Of a DNA stretch of 64,000 nucleotides, positions 23,551 to 35,445 are shown piece by piece. The first letter of the stretch is position 1. Each line of letters starts with the position of its first letter. A program made the translations under genes and the position numbers. Origin of the DNA: Sisyra terminalis. Lineage: Eukaryota; Arthropoda; Insecta; Neuroptera; Sisyridae. The stretch is from contig OY292275.1 of assembly GCA_958496175.1 (NCBI GenBank), positions 1,860,001-1,924,000 of the forward strand, written 5' to 3'. The notes beneath the pieces are model-generated. The model was not told the origin of the DNA, ran no database searches, and was given only the letters and a program-made list of their open reading frames with translations.

Positions 23551-24800
23551 TGGTTCATGTGGAAAAATAGGGTCTATCGAAAAGAGTCGAAAATATTTTC
23601 CAACTCCTCAATAACACATAAAGTGTAATTTTACAGTATATCAACTTCAAAAATTCATATCGAGAAAAGTTGATTTTCACAAACGATAAAAATATTTGAG
23701 TGAAAAGCATGTACAATGATGCGTCGATTTTTGTAATTTGGAAAAATTTTGTCAAAATACATACTTAGGAAAAATAATAATTTGATAAATGCCTTTTTTT
23801 CCCACTTCACAAACGATAAAAAATTAAAAGTACCTCTAACGTAAATCAATGATTTGATTATTGTTCATTTGGAAAAATAGGCTCACTCGGAAAACGTCGA
23901 AAATATTTTCTAACTCCTCAATAACACATAAAATGTTATTTTACAGTGTCAACTTTAAAAATTCATATCGAGAAAAGTTGATTTTCACAAACGATAAAAA
24001 TATTTGAGTGAAAAACGTGTACAATGATGCGTCGATTTTTGTTATTTGGGAAAATTTTGTCAAAATATATACTTAGGAAAAATAATAATTTCATAAATGC
24101 CTGTTTTTTCTCCAAATTTTTAAGTTAGGGGCGGGAGGTTTTAAAACAATTTTTCTATTTTTTCCTGCATTTTTGCCTTTAAAACCGTCTTTTCTTAAGA
24201 TCTTTCTATGTCAATTACCAAATAATTTATTTTTCGTAATCAATTAACCACTTCTGAACTATTAATTCACAAACGAAAATGCTTCTTTCACAAACGATTT
24301 AGGAATATTCAAACCTTCAAACGAATTCGTAACAAGTGAAAAATTCGATATCTTGTAAATATTTTCCAACTCATCAATAACACATAAAGTGTTTTTATAC
24401 AGTACCAACTTCAAAAATTCATATCGAGAAAAGTTGATTTTCACAAACGATAAAAATATTTGAGTGAAAAACGTGTTCAATGATGCGTCGATTTTTGTTA
24501 TTTGGGAAAATTTGGTCAAAATATATACTAAGAAAAAATAATAATTTCATAAATGCCTTTTTTCTCCAAATTTTTAAGTTAGGGGGGAGGTTCTAAAAAT
24601 TTTTTTTTCTAAATTTTTCTGCATTTTTGCCTTTAAAATCCTCTTTTCTCAACATCTTTTTATATCAATGACCAAATAATTTATTTTTCGTAATCAATTA
24701 ACCACTTCTAAACTATTAATTCACAAACGAAAAAGATTCTTTCACAAACGATTTAGGAATATTCAAACCTTCAAACGAATTCGTAAAAAGTGAAAAATTC
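23551..24800. repeat. Repeats marked by CACAAACGATAAAA
   Basis: Three imperfect copies contain TTTTCACAAACGATAAAAAT, TTTGAGTGAAAA(G/A)C(A/G)TGT and ACAATGATGCGTCGATTTTTG near 23680, 23980 and 24435. The CACAAACGA word occurs at least ten times between about 23150 and 24750 and again near 26605. The last two copies also share a long flank with ATTAACCACTTCT(G/A)AACTATT. Minus-strand frames inside it are repeat-derived. Confidence 0.75.
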
Positions 24801-26140
24801 GATACCTTGTCTGGCCATTGTTCGATCGAAAGTGTTTCCAATTGAATATTTGTTTTTTAATAGGGGCATTTTTTCTTTCCAGACTGATTTTTCGAATAAA
24901 TTATTATTTTTATATTTCAAACATCATTCAATCGACCAGGTGCATGGTGGCGTGTACGATATTATATGTCGTTATACCACTCGTCTTTCTAGTCATGCTT
25001 TTGAAAAAGACACACCGGATATGATAATGTGAAAAAATATAAATATAATATACAAAAAAAAAATATCTTCTTTACATAAATACAAACGTCTTGCAAACGT
25101 TGTACTATAAGAACCTTTTTTTCTTACTTTATAATATAAAGTTAACGATTGTATTATCATATCACATCGCATGCAAACTATCATACGTATATGCTAATTT
25201 ATAATATAAAAGAATAAAACTTGGAATATATTTTTTTTTATTACTAAATTCTATTCTGACTTTCCAACCTTTGATCTATAACCATATCTGATTATTCTCA
25301 GTAAAAACAAATCGATTTTTTTTTCGACCAAAAATCCAAAAATATTGTAGATTTTTAATTTCCTCTAAAAATCAACAAGTGGTTTTCGGTGAATTAAATT
25401 CGAACAATTGATTTTCATGAATCAAACAGTTGGGAATTTGGGGGGAAATTTGCGGAAAATTTTTTGCAATTTTTCGGTCAAAATTGGCGCCCTAAACTTT
25501 CTCTAAAAATTTCGACCTTTATTCTTGCACTGATAACTTTATTATACTTACAATATAAATTAGGAGAAAGTTTTCTTCTGCTCAGTTGGTGTATGTGTGT
25601 TTTGAAAGATTTGAATTGTTGTGGAAGACGAAGCACAACAATAACAACGACAAAAAAGAAAATTAGGTTTGTCTATTTAATAGGCGGAAATTTTAATGAT
25701 AAAAAGGAAAACAATGTCGCGCCAATGTGGTCGAGAAATATGTGCTCGAATTTTTCATGATTTTTCCGGGGCAAAAAACAAAATTTAAAACAATTGAAAA
25801 TTGTAATTTTCGAGAAAAAGGAAATTGCACAGCAACAATTACATACACTACTTATATGAGTCAATGTTTTATCGCTGATTCAACAACGTTTTCTGAATCA
25901 TTTATCAGCCGAAATTGGGTCAAGTTTACCATACAAATTTGATTGAATTTATTAACTCTGTATATTTGACCAGGCAGTGGTTCTATTTTTTTTTTTTAAA
26001 ACCAAGGCCGAACGAATGATTCAAGCTTATCACCTTCCATACTATTTTAAAACGTTTCCTTCAATTTAAAAATTTCTGATGACCTAATTTCCCCAAATTT
26101 CCATTATGGTCAATTTTAACTTATGTCAACTTTAAAGAAC
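24801..26140. other. AT-rich non-repetitive stretch, no gene recognised
   Basis: Includes frames at 24790-25032 and 25464-25760 on the plus strand that give unrecognisable peptides. A GC-richer patch at about 25560-25750 stands out slightly. No splice-site pair or repeat period was found. Confidence 0.3.
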
Positions 26141-29100
26141 AATTTTCCCACTTGTGGAAAAGCTTGAAGTTCAAAACTGCACCAAGTGCATTCCTTTCAA
26201 AACTACACAAAAAAAAAATTTGACGAAATTTTATATTTTCATATAATGGCTAACTTTTTCTTCATTTAACCACCAATTTTCGGACAAACCATTGGTTTTT
26301 TCGAAAAAAATCAAGAGATCAATTTTATAGATCATTTCATTGTCGACTAGATCAATTTATTAAACTTTAAAATTTTTCTTCGCAAACATAAATTTTTGAG
26401 GTAAGAAAAGTGTAGCACTATCATTATTTATCATAGAGTTAGATTGTCATCCTTTTTAAAAAGAAAAACAAATAAACAGGAGGCTTTAAAAAAAAACAAA
26501 TGAGCTTCGTGAAGCCGTGAAACCGTTTTAAACAATTTCGATCACAAAAAAGAAGAAAATTTGGGAAAATATTATGTACAATTGTACATAATACACAAAA
26601 AAAAAAATCACAAACGATGAAAAATTAAAAAGTTAACCTAGTCGTAAAGTGTGAAAAAACAATTTCCAAATTCTTAATACCACATAATATGTTATTTTAC
26701 GTGTATAGATCATTTCATGGCCTACTAAATCAATTGGTTAAGTATTTAACTTTTTTTTTTTTTGAGGAAACAGAATTTTGAGGTGAGAAAAGTGTAACAA
26801 TATCATCATTTACCATCGAGTTAGATTGTCATCTTTTTTAAAAGGGTAATTACAAAAGTAGGCTTTGAAAAACAAATGAGCATTTTGAAGCCTTGAATCC
26901 ACCTTAAATCTTCATAAACAATTCCGACCACAAAAAATAAGAAAACCAAAATAAAATTTATGAAAATAATAAATAAATTCATTAGTTTTTCCACAAAATT
27001 TCTCCCCCCCCTGTCCGAAATTCGATGGGGTCCAATACTCAATACCAGTTGGTCGAAGTTTCATTGATATGTGGAAAATTTTCATGAAGCTTGTTCCTCA
27101 TTCGTTGTACCATCTCGAAATAAGAGGAGATATGAGACAAGTACAAGAGGACAAAAGTATAGATCATTTCATGGCCCACTAGATTTAGTTGTTTAAAATT
27201 TAATTTTTCTTTTCAATCAATCATTTTTTAATGAAAAAAAAAACACTATGGAATTCCTATCGTTTACCAAAGGACAAATCAAAAGAAGGCTTTGCAAAAA
27301 CAAATGAGTTACGTTACTTAAAGCTTTTTCAAGCCAGCGTGGTAATAGGAAAAAGAAACAAAAGAAACTAGAACACTTAATACCAGCCAACTAAGCTTTA
27401 TTGATCTGAAAAATTTTGCTAAAACTTAGACCCGTTTTCATTTTCCTCGAATTTTGTGGAAACGAGCGGAGATATACAAAAAATGCAGAAGAACAAAATT
27501 GTTTATTTTTTCATGGCCAACTAGATCTAGTTGTTAAAAATTCAAGTTTTCCTATAGAAATAAACATCTTTTGACGAGGAAAGTATGAAACTTCATTCGT
27601 TTTTTAGAAAATAAGAATGTCATTTGATTCAAAAGAAAAAATGAAGAGCAAGCTTTGAAAAAAACAAATGACTTAGTTATCCTTTTGTTTAACAATCCAG
27701 AGAACAAAAAAAAAGGCCCAGTAAGATCTATTGATATTTAAAGATTTTGATAACACTTGTTGCCTTTTCGTTGCCGCCCCCTAAATTCAATGAAAATGAG
27801 TGGTGATAAGAAGACGAAATTATAGATCATTTCATGGCCAACTAGATACATTTTATTTGAAATCAAGGTTTTCCTTTAAAAGCAATCATTTCTTAATGAG
27901 AAAAGTGTGGAAAAGTCAATTCGTTTCTGGTCAAATAAGATTGTCGTCACCTTTTTCAAAAGGTAAAATCAAAACTTCAAGTAGGCTTTGAAAAACAAAT
28001 GAATTACGTTACACAAAATCGATAAAGCCGAATACTCAAAATCAGCCTACTAAGACTGAGATTGGAAATTTTAGGGGAAACTATTTCCCCCTTCGTTTCC
28101 ACCGCAAATTTCTTGGAAATGGAAGGGAATATGAAAAAAATACAAGAGGGTGAAATTGTAGCCATTTTCATGGCCAACTAGATCACATTGTTGAAATTTA
28201 ACTGTTTTCTTTGCAAATATAAAATTTCGGCACAAAAACGAAGAAGTAGTTTAGGTAAATTTTCTTTCTGAGCGGAGAAAATTGAACTTAAAACAAAATT
28301 TTGAAGAAAAAAAACAAATGACTAACGTTATATTCATTATCAAATCAATGTTTACAAAACAAAAAAAAATAGAACCAAACACGTAATCAAAGCTCTCTAA
28401 GATTCGTTCCATTCATTTAGCAACGATTTTCTTGCAAACTAGTAGTTTTACCAAAATTTTCAAGAGGGAAAAACTATCACGTTTTTCATAGCCTACATGA
28501 TGCCATCATTTGAATTCTCATTTTTTTTTTTATTTGAAACATCAAATTGCTATCAAGATTCGAGTACAAAACTAATGAAACTATGTAAAGCTTGAAGAGA
28601 AAAAAAAAACAAATGAACTACGTTACAGTAGATACAATATACTCAAGCCTACTTAAAAACAAAAGACAGTAAATAAAGTACCAAACAAACTTTCATGGCC
28701 TACTAAATCAAATACAGTTTGATATTTTCTGGCAAACAAAAGGCTTTAATGAAAAAAATCTGGAAACAAAAATTGTAGATATTTGCATGGTCAACTAGAT
28801 GCTAATGCAGAGCTTTTCCATGAAAAACAAAGAATTCAGTCGAAATTCTGTTATTTATTGCATAGAAAAATGAGTTAACAATTTTCAAGTTTTATACTTG
28901 GAAAAACAAATGAGTAACGTTGCAATAGATTTAATAAAGCCAAGCCTATTTAAAAACAAAAGAGAGTGCAAGTAGTTACTATCCTTTCCATGGCCAACTG
29001 CATATGTATATATAAGCTTTTGCTAAATTTTCCACCCTTTTGACTGATGCACGATTTTCTCGTAAATCATTAATTTAATTGAAAAAGTGTTAAGGACCAA

Positions 29101-30065
29101 AATTGTTGATATTTTCATAGCCATCTAGATAACAAAGGTTAGATTTAAAATTGTCCTCTCGAAAACATCAAATTTCGATCAATAAACGTGGGCAATTGAT
29201 TGAATTATCTAGTGAATAAAATTTTCCAATTTTCAGGTATACAAAAGCCCAAAAAAAAACAAATTTTCTCAAATTTTTCCAACATTTTATCCTTAATTTC
29301 AGCTACGACTTGCCATCACCGATTTTTTACACGGAACTTCTGATAACTGATGCTTGAAATCGATGGTTGCAATAGATTTAATAAAGCAAAGCCTACTTAA
29401 AAACAAAAGAGAGAGCAAGTAATTACTTTTCTTTCCATAGCCAACTGCATAAGTATATGACATGTAAGCTTTTGCTAAATTTTCCACCCTTTTGACTGAT
29501 GTACGATTTTCTCGTAAACCATTAATTTAATTGAAAAAGTGTTAAGGACCAAAATTGTAGATATTTTCATAGCCATCTAGATAACAAAGATTAGATTTAA
29601 AATTGTCCTCTCGAAAACATTAAATTTCGATCAATAAACGTGGACAATTGATTGGATTATCTAATGAATTAAATTTCCAATTTTCAGGTATACAAAAGCC
29701 CAAAAAAAAAAAATAACAAATTTTCTCAGAATTTCCTAACATTATATCCTTAATTTCAGCTACAACTGGCCATCATCGATTTTTTACACAGAACTTCTGA
29801 TAACTTGAGCATGAAATCGGAGGTTGCAATAGATTTAATAAAGCAAAGCCTACTTAAAAACAAAAGAGAACAAGTAAGTACTATCATTTCCATAGCCAAC
29901 TGCATATGTATATGCCAGTTTTTGCTAAATTTTCCACCCTTTCAATGGTTTATGCACGATTTTCTCGTAAACCATTAATTTTATTGCAAAATTGCAAAGG
30001 ACCGAAATTGTAGATATTTTCATAGTCATCTAGATATTGATACAAAAGTTTCAAAATTGCACTTT
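26141..30065. repeat. Degenerate array marked by CATGGCCAACTAGAT and ACAAATGAGTTACGTTA
   Basis: A TTTCATGGCC(A/T)ACTA(G/A)AT segment and an AAACAAATGAG(T/C)TACGTTA segment alternate roughly every 300-370 bp through the block (for example CATGGCC near 26715, 27172, 27514, 27832 and 28170). The last three units are much more alike, with GTTGCAATAGATTTAATAAA at 28919, 29366 and 29823 (periods 447 and 457 bp). This suggests that recent local amplification was added to an old array. Non-coding. Confidence 0.8.
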
Positions 30066-30174
30066 TTAATTTGACCACCTGTAATGATTGGATTTGAATT
30101 AGCGTCAATAACTGCAGTGTAATTGTTTTTAATTAGCATTTGAAGCATTTTGCTTAAAGTTTTTAGTAAATAAA

Positions 30175-30780
30175 TTATTTTTTTTTTAAAAAAGAGGGTT
30201 TAAGGGTTGCAGGAAGTGAGGGTTGCGCATGACTGTACTTGGTGCCTGAGAGATATGCAGCAAGAGAGCAGTTTGTCGTTGTCAGGCACGAGGGATGATT
30301 TTCATGTGTCGCTCGAGGGATGTTGGCGGTTCCCGTTGGAGAGAAGAGGAGCCCCCGGTATCCCTTCGTATCCCTCACCATGCTGGCAGGCAACCCTAAC
30401 TGTCAGCCTCTACTAACAAAGTCTAACACACATACACTCCAAATGGAGAGGAGTTTGGTGTTCGAATATTCTCGTTTGTGTTGTGCGTTACGTTACGTTA
30501 CGTTACGTACAGATTCGTTTCGTTTCCATTCTAAAAGCGGTTTAGTCGTTTAAAGCCGTTTTAGTTAATGGCTCGCATCGCACCCACCCGGCCTAAAAGA
30601 TTAATATTTGTGCGATCATCATCGCCCGGCCGTTTTGGCCTCTTTGAGGAGAGATAATTTTCAGCCCACTTCAGCCCTCTTTTCAGCGTTTCATATCATC
30701 GCTTAGACATTTGCTTTTAACAATATTCCACAGATTAAATCAACAACAGCATTTTGGGAGACGTTAAACAAAGAAGAAGA
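30175..30780. other. GC-rich single-copy island with (CGTTA)4, next to ratchet point 2
   Basis: The richest G+C stretch in this part of the window, about 10-610 nt downstream of recursive exon 2 in the minus-strand sense. It contains four tandem CGTTA pentamers (30486-30505), a GTATCCCT pair near 30358 and 30369, and a CGGCCGTTTTGGCC segment near 30627. Overlapping open frames on both strands are explained by composition. It is a candidate enhancer, promoter or splicing-regulatory region. Confidence 0.4.
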
Positions 30781-30787
30781 AACTTAC

Positions 30788-30841
30788 GCACTTTAAACGT
30801 TGATTAGAGGTACTTAGGGAAAAACATCGAAATTAACTCAC
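30788..30841 (-). other. Recursive-splice exon 2 (54 nt)
   Basis: Minus-strand segment beginning GTGAGTTAATTT directly after the acceptor CAG and ending before C|GTAAGTTT (GTAAGT at 30787-30782). Although 54 is a multiple of three, all three frames contain a stop (TAA as the third codon, TGA as the first complete codon of the next frame, and TAA as the twelfth in the last). Retention would therefore truncate a coding message. It must be removed by resplicing, lie in a 5' UTR, or act as a poison exon. Confidence 0.65.
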
Positions 30842-30868
30842 CTGAAAAGAAAAAAACATGAGTTAGTA
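30836..30868 (-). promoter_or_regulatory. Recursive splicing ratchet point 2
   Basis: Minus strand: a perfect TACTAAC branch-point word (30868-30862), then a pyrimidine tract ending CTTTTCAG (CAG at 30844-30842), directly fused to GTGAGT (30841-30836). The branch adenosine is about 21 nt upstream of the AG. This is the textbook order for a ratchet point. It is flanked by a GC-rich island on one side and by the CAGGGGAATTACA array on the other. Confidence 0.72.
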
Positions 30869-32990
30869 TACTTAAATTACACTTACATATTGAAATAAAC
30901 ATATTAAATCAGGGAAAATGATTTGGAAGTCGTTTTGTCATTAAAATTATCAGACCAGGGGAATTACATTCAACTCTATTGGAATAGAGGGAAAATCTTT
31001 ATTTCTCAAGGAACTAAATGACCAAACACTTATAGAAACTATAAGAAACAAGTCTTCTACTTGCATTTTGTGCCTTTTTTCAGTCAACAGGGGAATTACA
31101 AATCACTTATTACGGAAAAAAACCAATTAAAGTCGTTACACCAATAAAAATATTTTATTTATGAAAAAATTGAATCAAAAACCAGTAACTATACAAGCAA
31201 AGATTGACTAACTAATTCTTCTACAACAATAAACAATAAATAACCCAAATTGGGATGACGATTATTTTCGCGGGGTGACTTTCTTTGAGGTTATCAAACC
31301 AGGGGAATTACAATTCCATGTAATTTCTCCGCAACAAATGATTCATAAAAATTTACCAAGAATTTTAAAGTCAAAAATCAAGGCAACACAGAGCCTATGA
31401 GAAAAAAAAATCAAGTTTCGTTTTGTATCTGTCATTCAGTGAAACAGACAGGGGAATTACAAATTTGCTCCTATAAAAAATTCCAATGCAACATTTTTCA
31501 TCAAGAAAACTAAATTTTGGTGTTAATTTATATTATGGAGATAATTACAAGAAAAGATAAAAATCTGGACAGAAAAAAAAATTGGAGATAATTTTTTTCA
31601 CTAACTTTCAATGCTATGCTTGCATCAAGCCAGGGGAATTACAGACAGGGGAATTACAAATTTGCTCCTATAAAAAATTTCAATGCAAAATTTTTCATCA
31701 AGAAAACTACATTTTCGTGTTAATTTATATTAAGGAGATAACCACAAGAAAAGATAAAAATCTGGTCAAACAAAAAAATTGGAGATGATTTTTTTCACTA
31801 ACTTTCAATGCTATGCTTGTATCAGAGGCCAGGGGAATTACTCTGGTCATTTTTCCCAAGCAAATATAAAATTTTGAGAACTTACTGATAAATTGGAATG
31901 ATCTACTAAGGATTCATATAATTTTTAAAATGAAAAAGTTTCAGGCTTCTTCGTACAGCCAATTTTCCATCGACAGGGGAATTACAGGTGGTCGTCTTTA
32001 AAACATCATCATTCAGATGTAATTTTTTTATGAAAGATAAAAAAAATCGTTATAATTCTCTTTAGATAGTTAGTTGCCAAATAAAAGTTTCCGAAAAATT
32101 GGTCGGGATAAAGTTTTTCTTAAAGATTTACATTGAAATAGCAAGCCAGGGGAATTACATAAAATTCAAGCATGAATTACCTACTTAATAGGTGATTTTC
32201 CGAAAAGAAAAAAATCACAAATAGAAAATTTACTGCAGAATTAGTATAAAATGTTATATTTTCACATAATCGGCAATAGTAAACTTTCAGATTACTGTTA
32301 TTAATACCCTGTTTTTACGTTGCCAGGGGAATTGCAAATGCATCACCTTCAAGTCTAAGGAATTTAAAGAAAAAAAGTTGAGGAACTATATGAAAAAATA
32401 AAGCAAAATATTCTGTTTCTCTTTCTTCAAATAAAAAATCAAAAATTTGAGAAGAGTACAGTAATTGAACACGGAATCTAGCCAGGGGAATTACATTCAA
32501 TGTCTCTTTAAAAATGCAATTAAACTCAACTTTTATGGTGAATATATTTTTTTTTTGGCAACATTTAGATAAAAAATTGATCAATATTTTCCGCAAGTAG
32601 AAAATCTGAGTCAAAGTATTATGAAAATTGGTCTAAAGACGACTTTTCCAAAAAATTTCTTTACAACACAAAGCCAGGGGAATTACATTCTCCTAGAATA
32701 AATTACTAAGCTACTAAAGGAAATGATATCTCAAAATCATTTATTGGATTGTTCAGATTATTGCGATAGTTTATTATGAGTGTTTATCTTTTATTACCTT
32801 TTAGTTTGTATTATTGCTAACTTATTTCAAAAAAATCACTTAATGAAATATAACTTCGTTAACAATGGAAATTCAAGTTTTTGACCGCAAAACATCTGAA
32901 GATTCTTCGTAAATGATAAATAAAAATACAAGTAACAAGAACACTTAATTAGGAGCCAGTTTTCCCACAAGTTTTGATTAAAAAGTCGAA

Positions 32991-33025
32991 CCAGGGGAAT
33001 TACATGTAACGTGTAATTCCCCTGG
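32991..33025. repeat. Perfect inverted pair of the word (14-bp arms, 7-nt loop)
   Basis: CCAGGGGAATTACA at 32991-33004 is followed after TGTAACG by its exact reverse complement at 33012-33025. It could form an RNA or DNA hairpin, or present a two-fold symmetric binding site. Confidence 0.9.
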
Positions 33026-33317
33026 AGCAATTGGAAACCGAAAATCTACGGAAGAATAAAACTTCACGAACTTTAAAAAACTAGATTCAAACAAAAAAAT
33101 CATTCGGCAACTCCTTGAGTCTTGTTGCACATGACCAGGGGAATTACATGTGATTTTCCTTTGAAAATTCAATAAAAAAACTTTCATCAGAGTATTGACA
33201 AAAATTTACTTATAGAACTAAAATAAACGAATTCTTTTAATAATAAATCAATAAGAGGGAGTCTAAAAAACGTATTTGGAATCATTTTTTTCTTAGATTG
33301 ATCTTTATATATCGAAA

Positions 33318-33344
33318 CAGGGGAATTACAAGTAATTCCCCTGG
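33318..33344. repeat. Second inverted pair of the word, nearly gapless
   Basis: CAGGGGAATTACA (33318-33330) is followed by GTAATTCCCCTGG (33332-33344). The symmetric arms are 12 bp with only about two bases at the centre, so a DNA-level dimer site is more plausible than an RNA hairpin. Confidence 0.88.
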
Positions 33345-33849
33345 AAAATTAGATAGGAAAAAAATTACATGATGAATTTAAACACTAATTAAATATGGAA
33401 AAGGGAAGCTTTTAGCATGCGGCATGAAAATTCAAGAAGATTCATTTTTCAATCCAACAGGGGAATTACATATTATTAAACGATAGTTATTCTATCACTA
33501 ATGAAACGAAAATTCATGTTTCCATTAAAGTTTCATGAAAATGTTGGAAGAATATAAAAATATTTGCCATTAGTACTAAATCAACTCTAAAAATTAATAG
33601 AAATCGAATTGGAGATAATTTAAGCTTGATGGTTTCGAAAGAAACATTGAGCCAGGGGAATTACACAAAATTAATATCTTGGAATAATTCCGAAATTAAT
33701 TCGTTCAAAATTCATTAGGTCTACGACAAATCTATCAGGCTACCGATTGCAATTAGCTTCTAAGCCCCTGGGGAATGACTCGAGTTTTTTTTTTCTCGCA
33801 ATTCTTTAAAAAAATCTCTAATTTAAATAGACAGGGGAATTACATTCGA

Positions 33850-34440
33850 TTTCTTTGCAAATCTTTACACAATTCTAACTTCCATAAAAACTTATTTACT
33901 TTTTTATGTAATCCAATATTCCAATTTGTCATTCGAAATCCTAAATTACTCATAAATCGACTCATAAATCTGCATTAAAAAAAATGCATCATAAATTTTC
34001 AACTTGAAAAAAAAAAATACCGAAAAATGACGTCATTTTCAATCGCAAAAAGACAATATATTTAACGACTTAGTCGCGATCGAAACGTAACGACCATCGG
34101 TCATACAATAAATCACTTGCACTTAATTGCACGTTCGATTGCATCTCTCCAACTATAACATGCACACGTGGCTGCCTGTCGAAAATATGGTGCAACAATG
34201 GTCGATAGCCACCTTGTCAAAAGTGAAAAGTTTTTATTCTTTTTTTCTTTTGAAAAATATGAGACAAAGACATTGCTTGTTTTGGCCGTAATTTATGCGA
34301 ATATTTCCGAGAATGCAAGTCCGAAATAATTTAACGATACGCAACCATCAGCAGTAAAAGTGCAACTTTACGATAGTGCATTTGTTGGAGATATTTGCAT
34401 TCGGGAGACGAAATAAAATGAGATATAAATTCGACAACTA
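33850..34440. other. Mixed-composition island with a CRE palindrome
   Basis: Mostly single-copy. TGACGTCA occurs at 34028-34035, followed by a CG-containing stretch (for example CGCGATCGAAACGTAACGAC near 34075). No gene recognised. Possibly regulatory. Confidence 0.35.
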
Positions 34441-35440
34441 TTGGTTGAAAAAAAATGATACCAAAACTCCCCGGAATTGGGTAAACAACCCCTATTAAAC
34501 CATCTAAGATCTAAGGTCACTATTCAGCAGGATATTATCCCTTCTCCTCTCCCCCTTCAATTATTTTTTTTTTTGAAAAATTAACAAAGAAAAAAAAATC
34601 GTTTTACTTTAACATCCAAAATTGTTTTCTAAGTACTTTTAAAATGGATACAATCTGGTTAATCCACTTAGGTGCAAGAAATTCTAAAATATATTTTCGT
34701 AGAAAATTGAATGCTCTACAAAAAAGGTCTCTTCAAATTTTTTCATTAAACCAACCCTTTTAATGATACTTAAGTTCAAACTATCAAACTAACAAACGAA
34801 ATTCTTAAAGACAAAGTGGTTCTTAAACTTTGACCTCCAATTTTAACAGAACTGTTGCTTTAATGAAAAAATTGTAAGAGACCTTTTTTGTAGAGCATAA
34901 AATGTTCTATAAAAAGTACCTTTTCTTTCTTTTTTTTTTGATGTTTGATTTGACACTTAAACATCGAAAAATACAAATGCAAGATTTATCAAATATTGAT
35001 TTATTTTTTCACTTCCTTATGTGTATATTAGTTAAAGAACCAAGTCAATCGTAAAATGCACTGGAGCGACAAGGACAATGAATGATATTATTTTATCAAC
35101 AGGTTTTCATACATGCCTCCTCTCCAAGAAAAGTCTATCCACATGTGCAACAATGAATACCAAGTGGCTCATGCAAAAGACACGTTTGTAATTAGATAAA
35201 GAACGAAAGAAAAAAAAAACACGTTTCATTTCACTTGCCTCCGGCAAGAGGGCTTTGTATTCGAAAATCCAAATCCAAAAAAAAAAATGAATATCTGGCC
35301 ACACAAAAGCTTTGAAGCGAAAATTACCCAAGTAATTTGTGCAAAAACTAGTTTTCTCGATCGTAGTAGGCTTTGTGGCCTCGAATTGCGACAAACGTTA
35401 GGCTTTTGTTATTTCACCAAAAAAAAAAAAAAATAAAAGT
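34441..35440. other. AT-rich stretch with repeat fragments, no gene
   Basis: Around 34690-34930 there are TAGAAAATTGAATGCTCTAC and ACAAAAAAGGTC fragments related to the foldbacks at 61.7-63.1 kb. The rest, including the minus-strand frame 35107-35394, gives nothing recognisable. Confidence 0.4.
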
Positions 35441-35445
35441 CCTGA

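Larger units (their letters stand above)
30955..33844 (+). repeat. Array of 20 CAGGGGAATTACA words, about 169-bp spacing
   Basis: Copies start at 30955, 31088, 31299, 31449, 31631, 31646, 31829, 31974, 32146, 32323, 32482, 32674, 32991, 33135, 33318, 33458, 33652 and 33832, with inverse copies at 33012 and 33332. A variant, CCTGGGGAATGAC, lies near 33767. Merging adjacent pairs, intervals run from about 130 to 210 bp, with one gap of 317 bp that equals two steps; the mean is about 169 bp. The intervening sequence is mostly unrelated, except that the copies near 31449 and 31646 share about 150 bp of flank. The word, not a longer unit, is what is conserved, which suggests selection or a binding site rather than ordinary satellite DNA. 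Confidence 0.9.

Noticed and set aside
30955..33844. CRISPR-like array
   Set aside because: A short repeated word with spacers superficially recalls CRISPR, but the word is only 13-14 bp, spacing is irregular at 130-210 bp, orientation flips and the genome is eukaryotic.
30955..33844. NF-kB (kappaB) sites for the GGGGAATTAC word
   Set aside because: The kappaB consensus needs a pyrimidine-rich 3' half (YYCC). Here the word ends TTACA and the conserved part extends to CCAG on the left, so the match is partial only.
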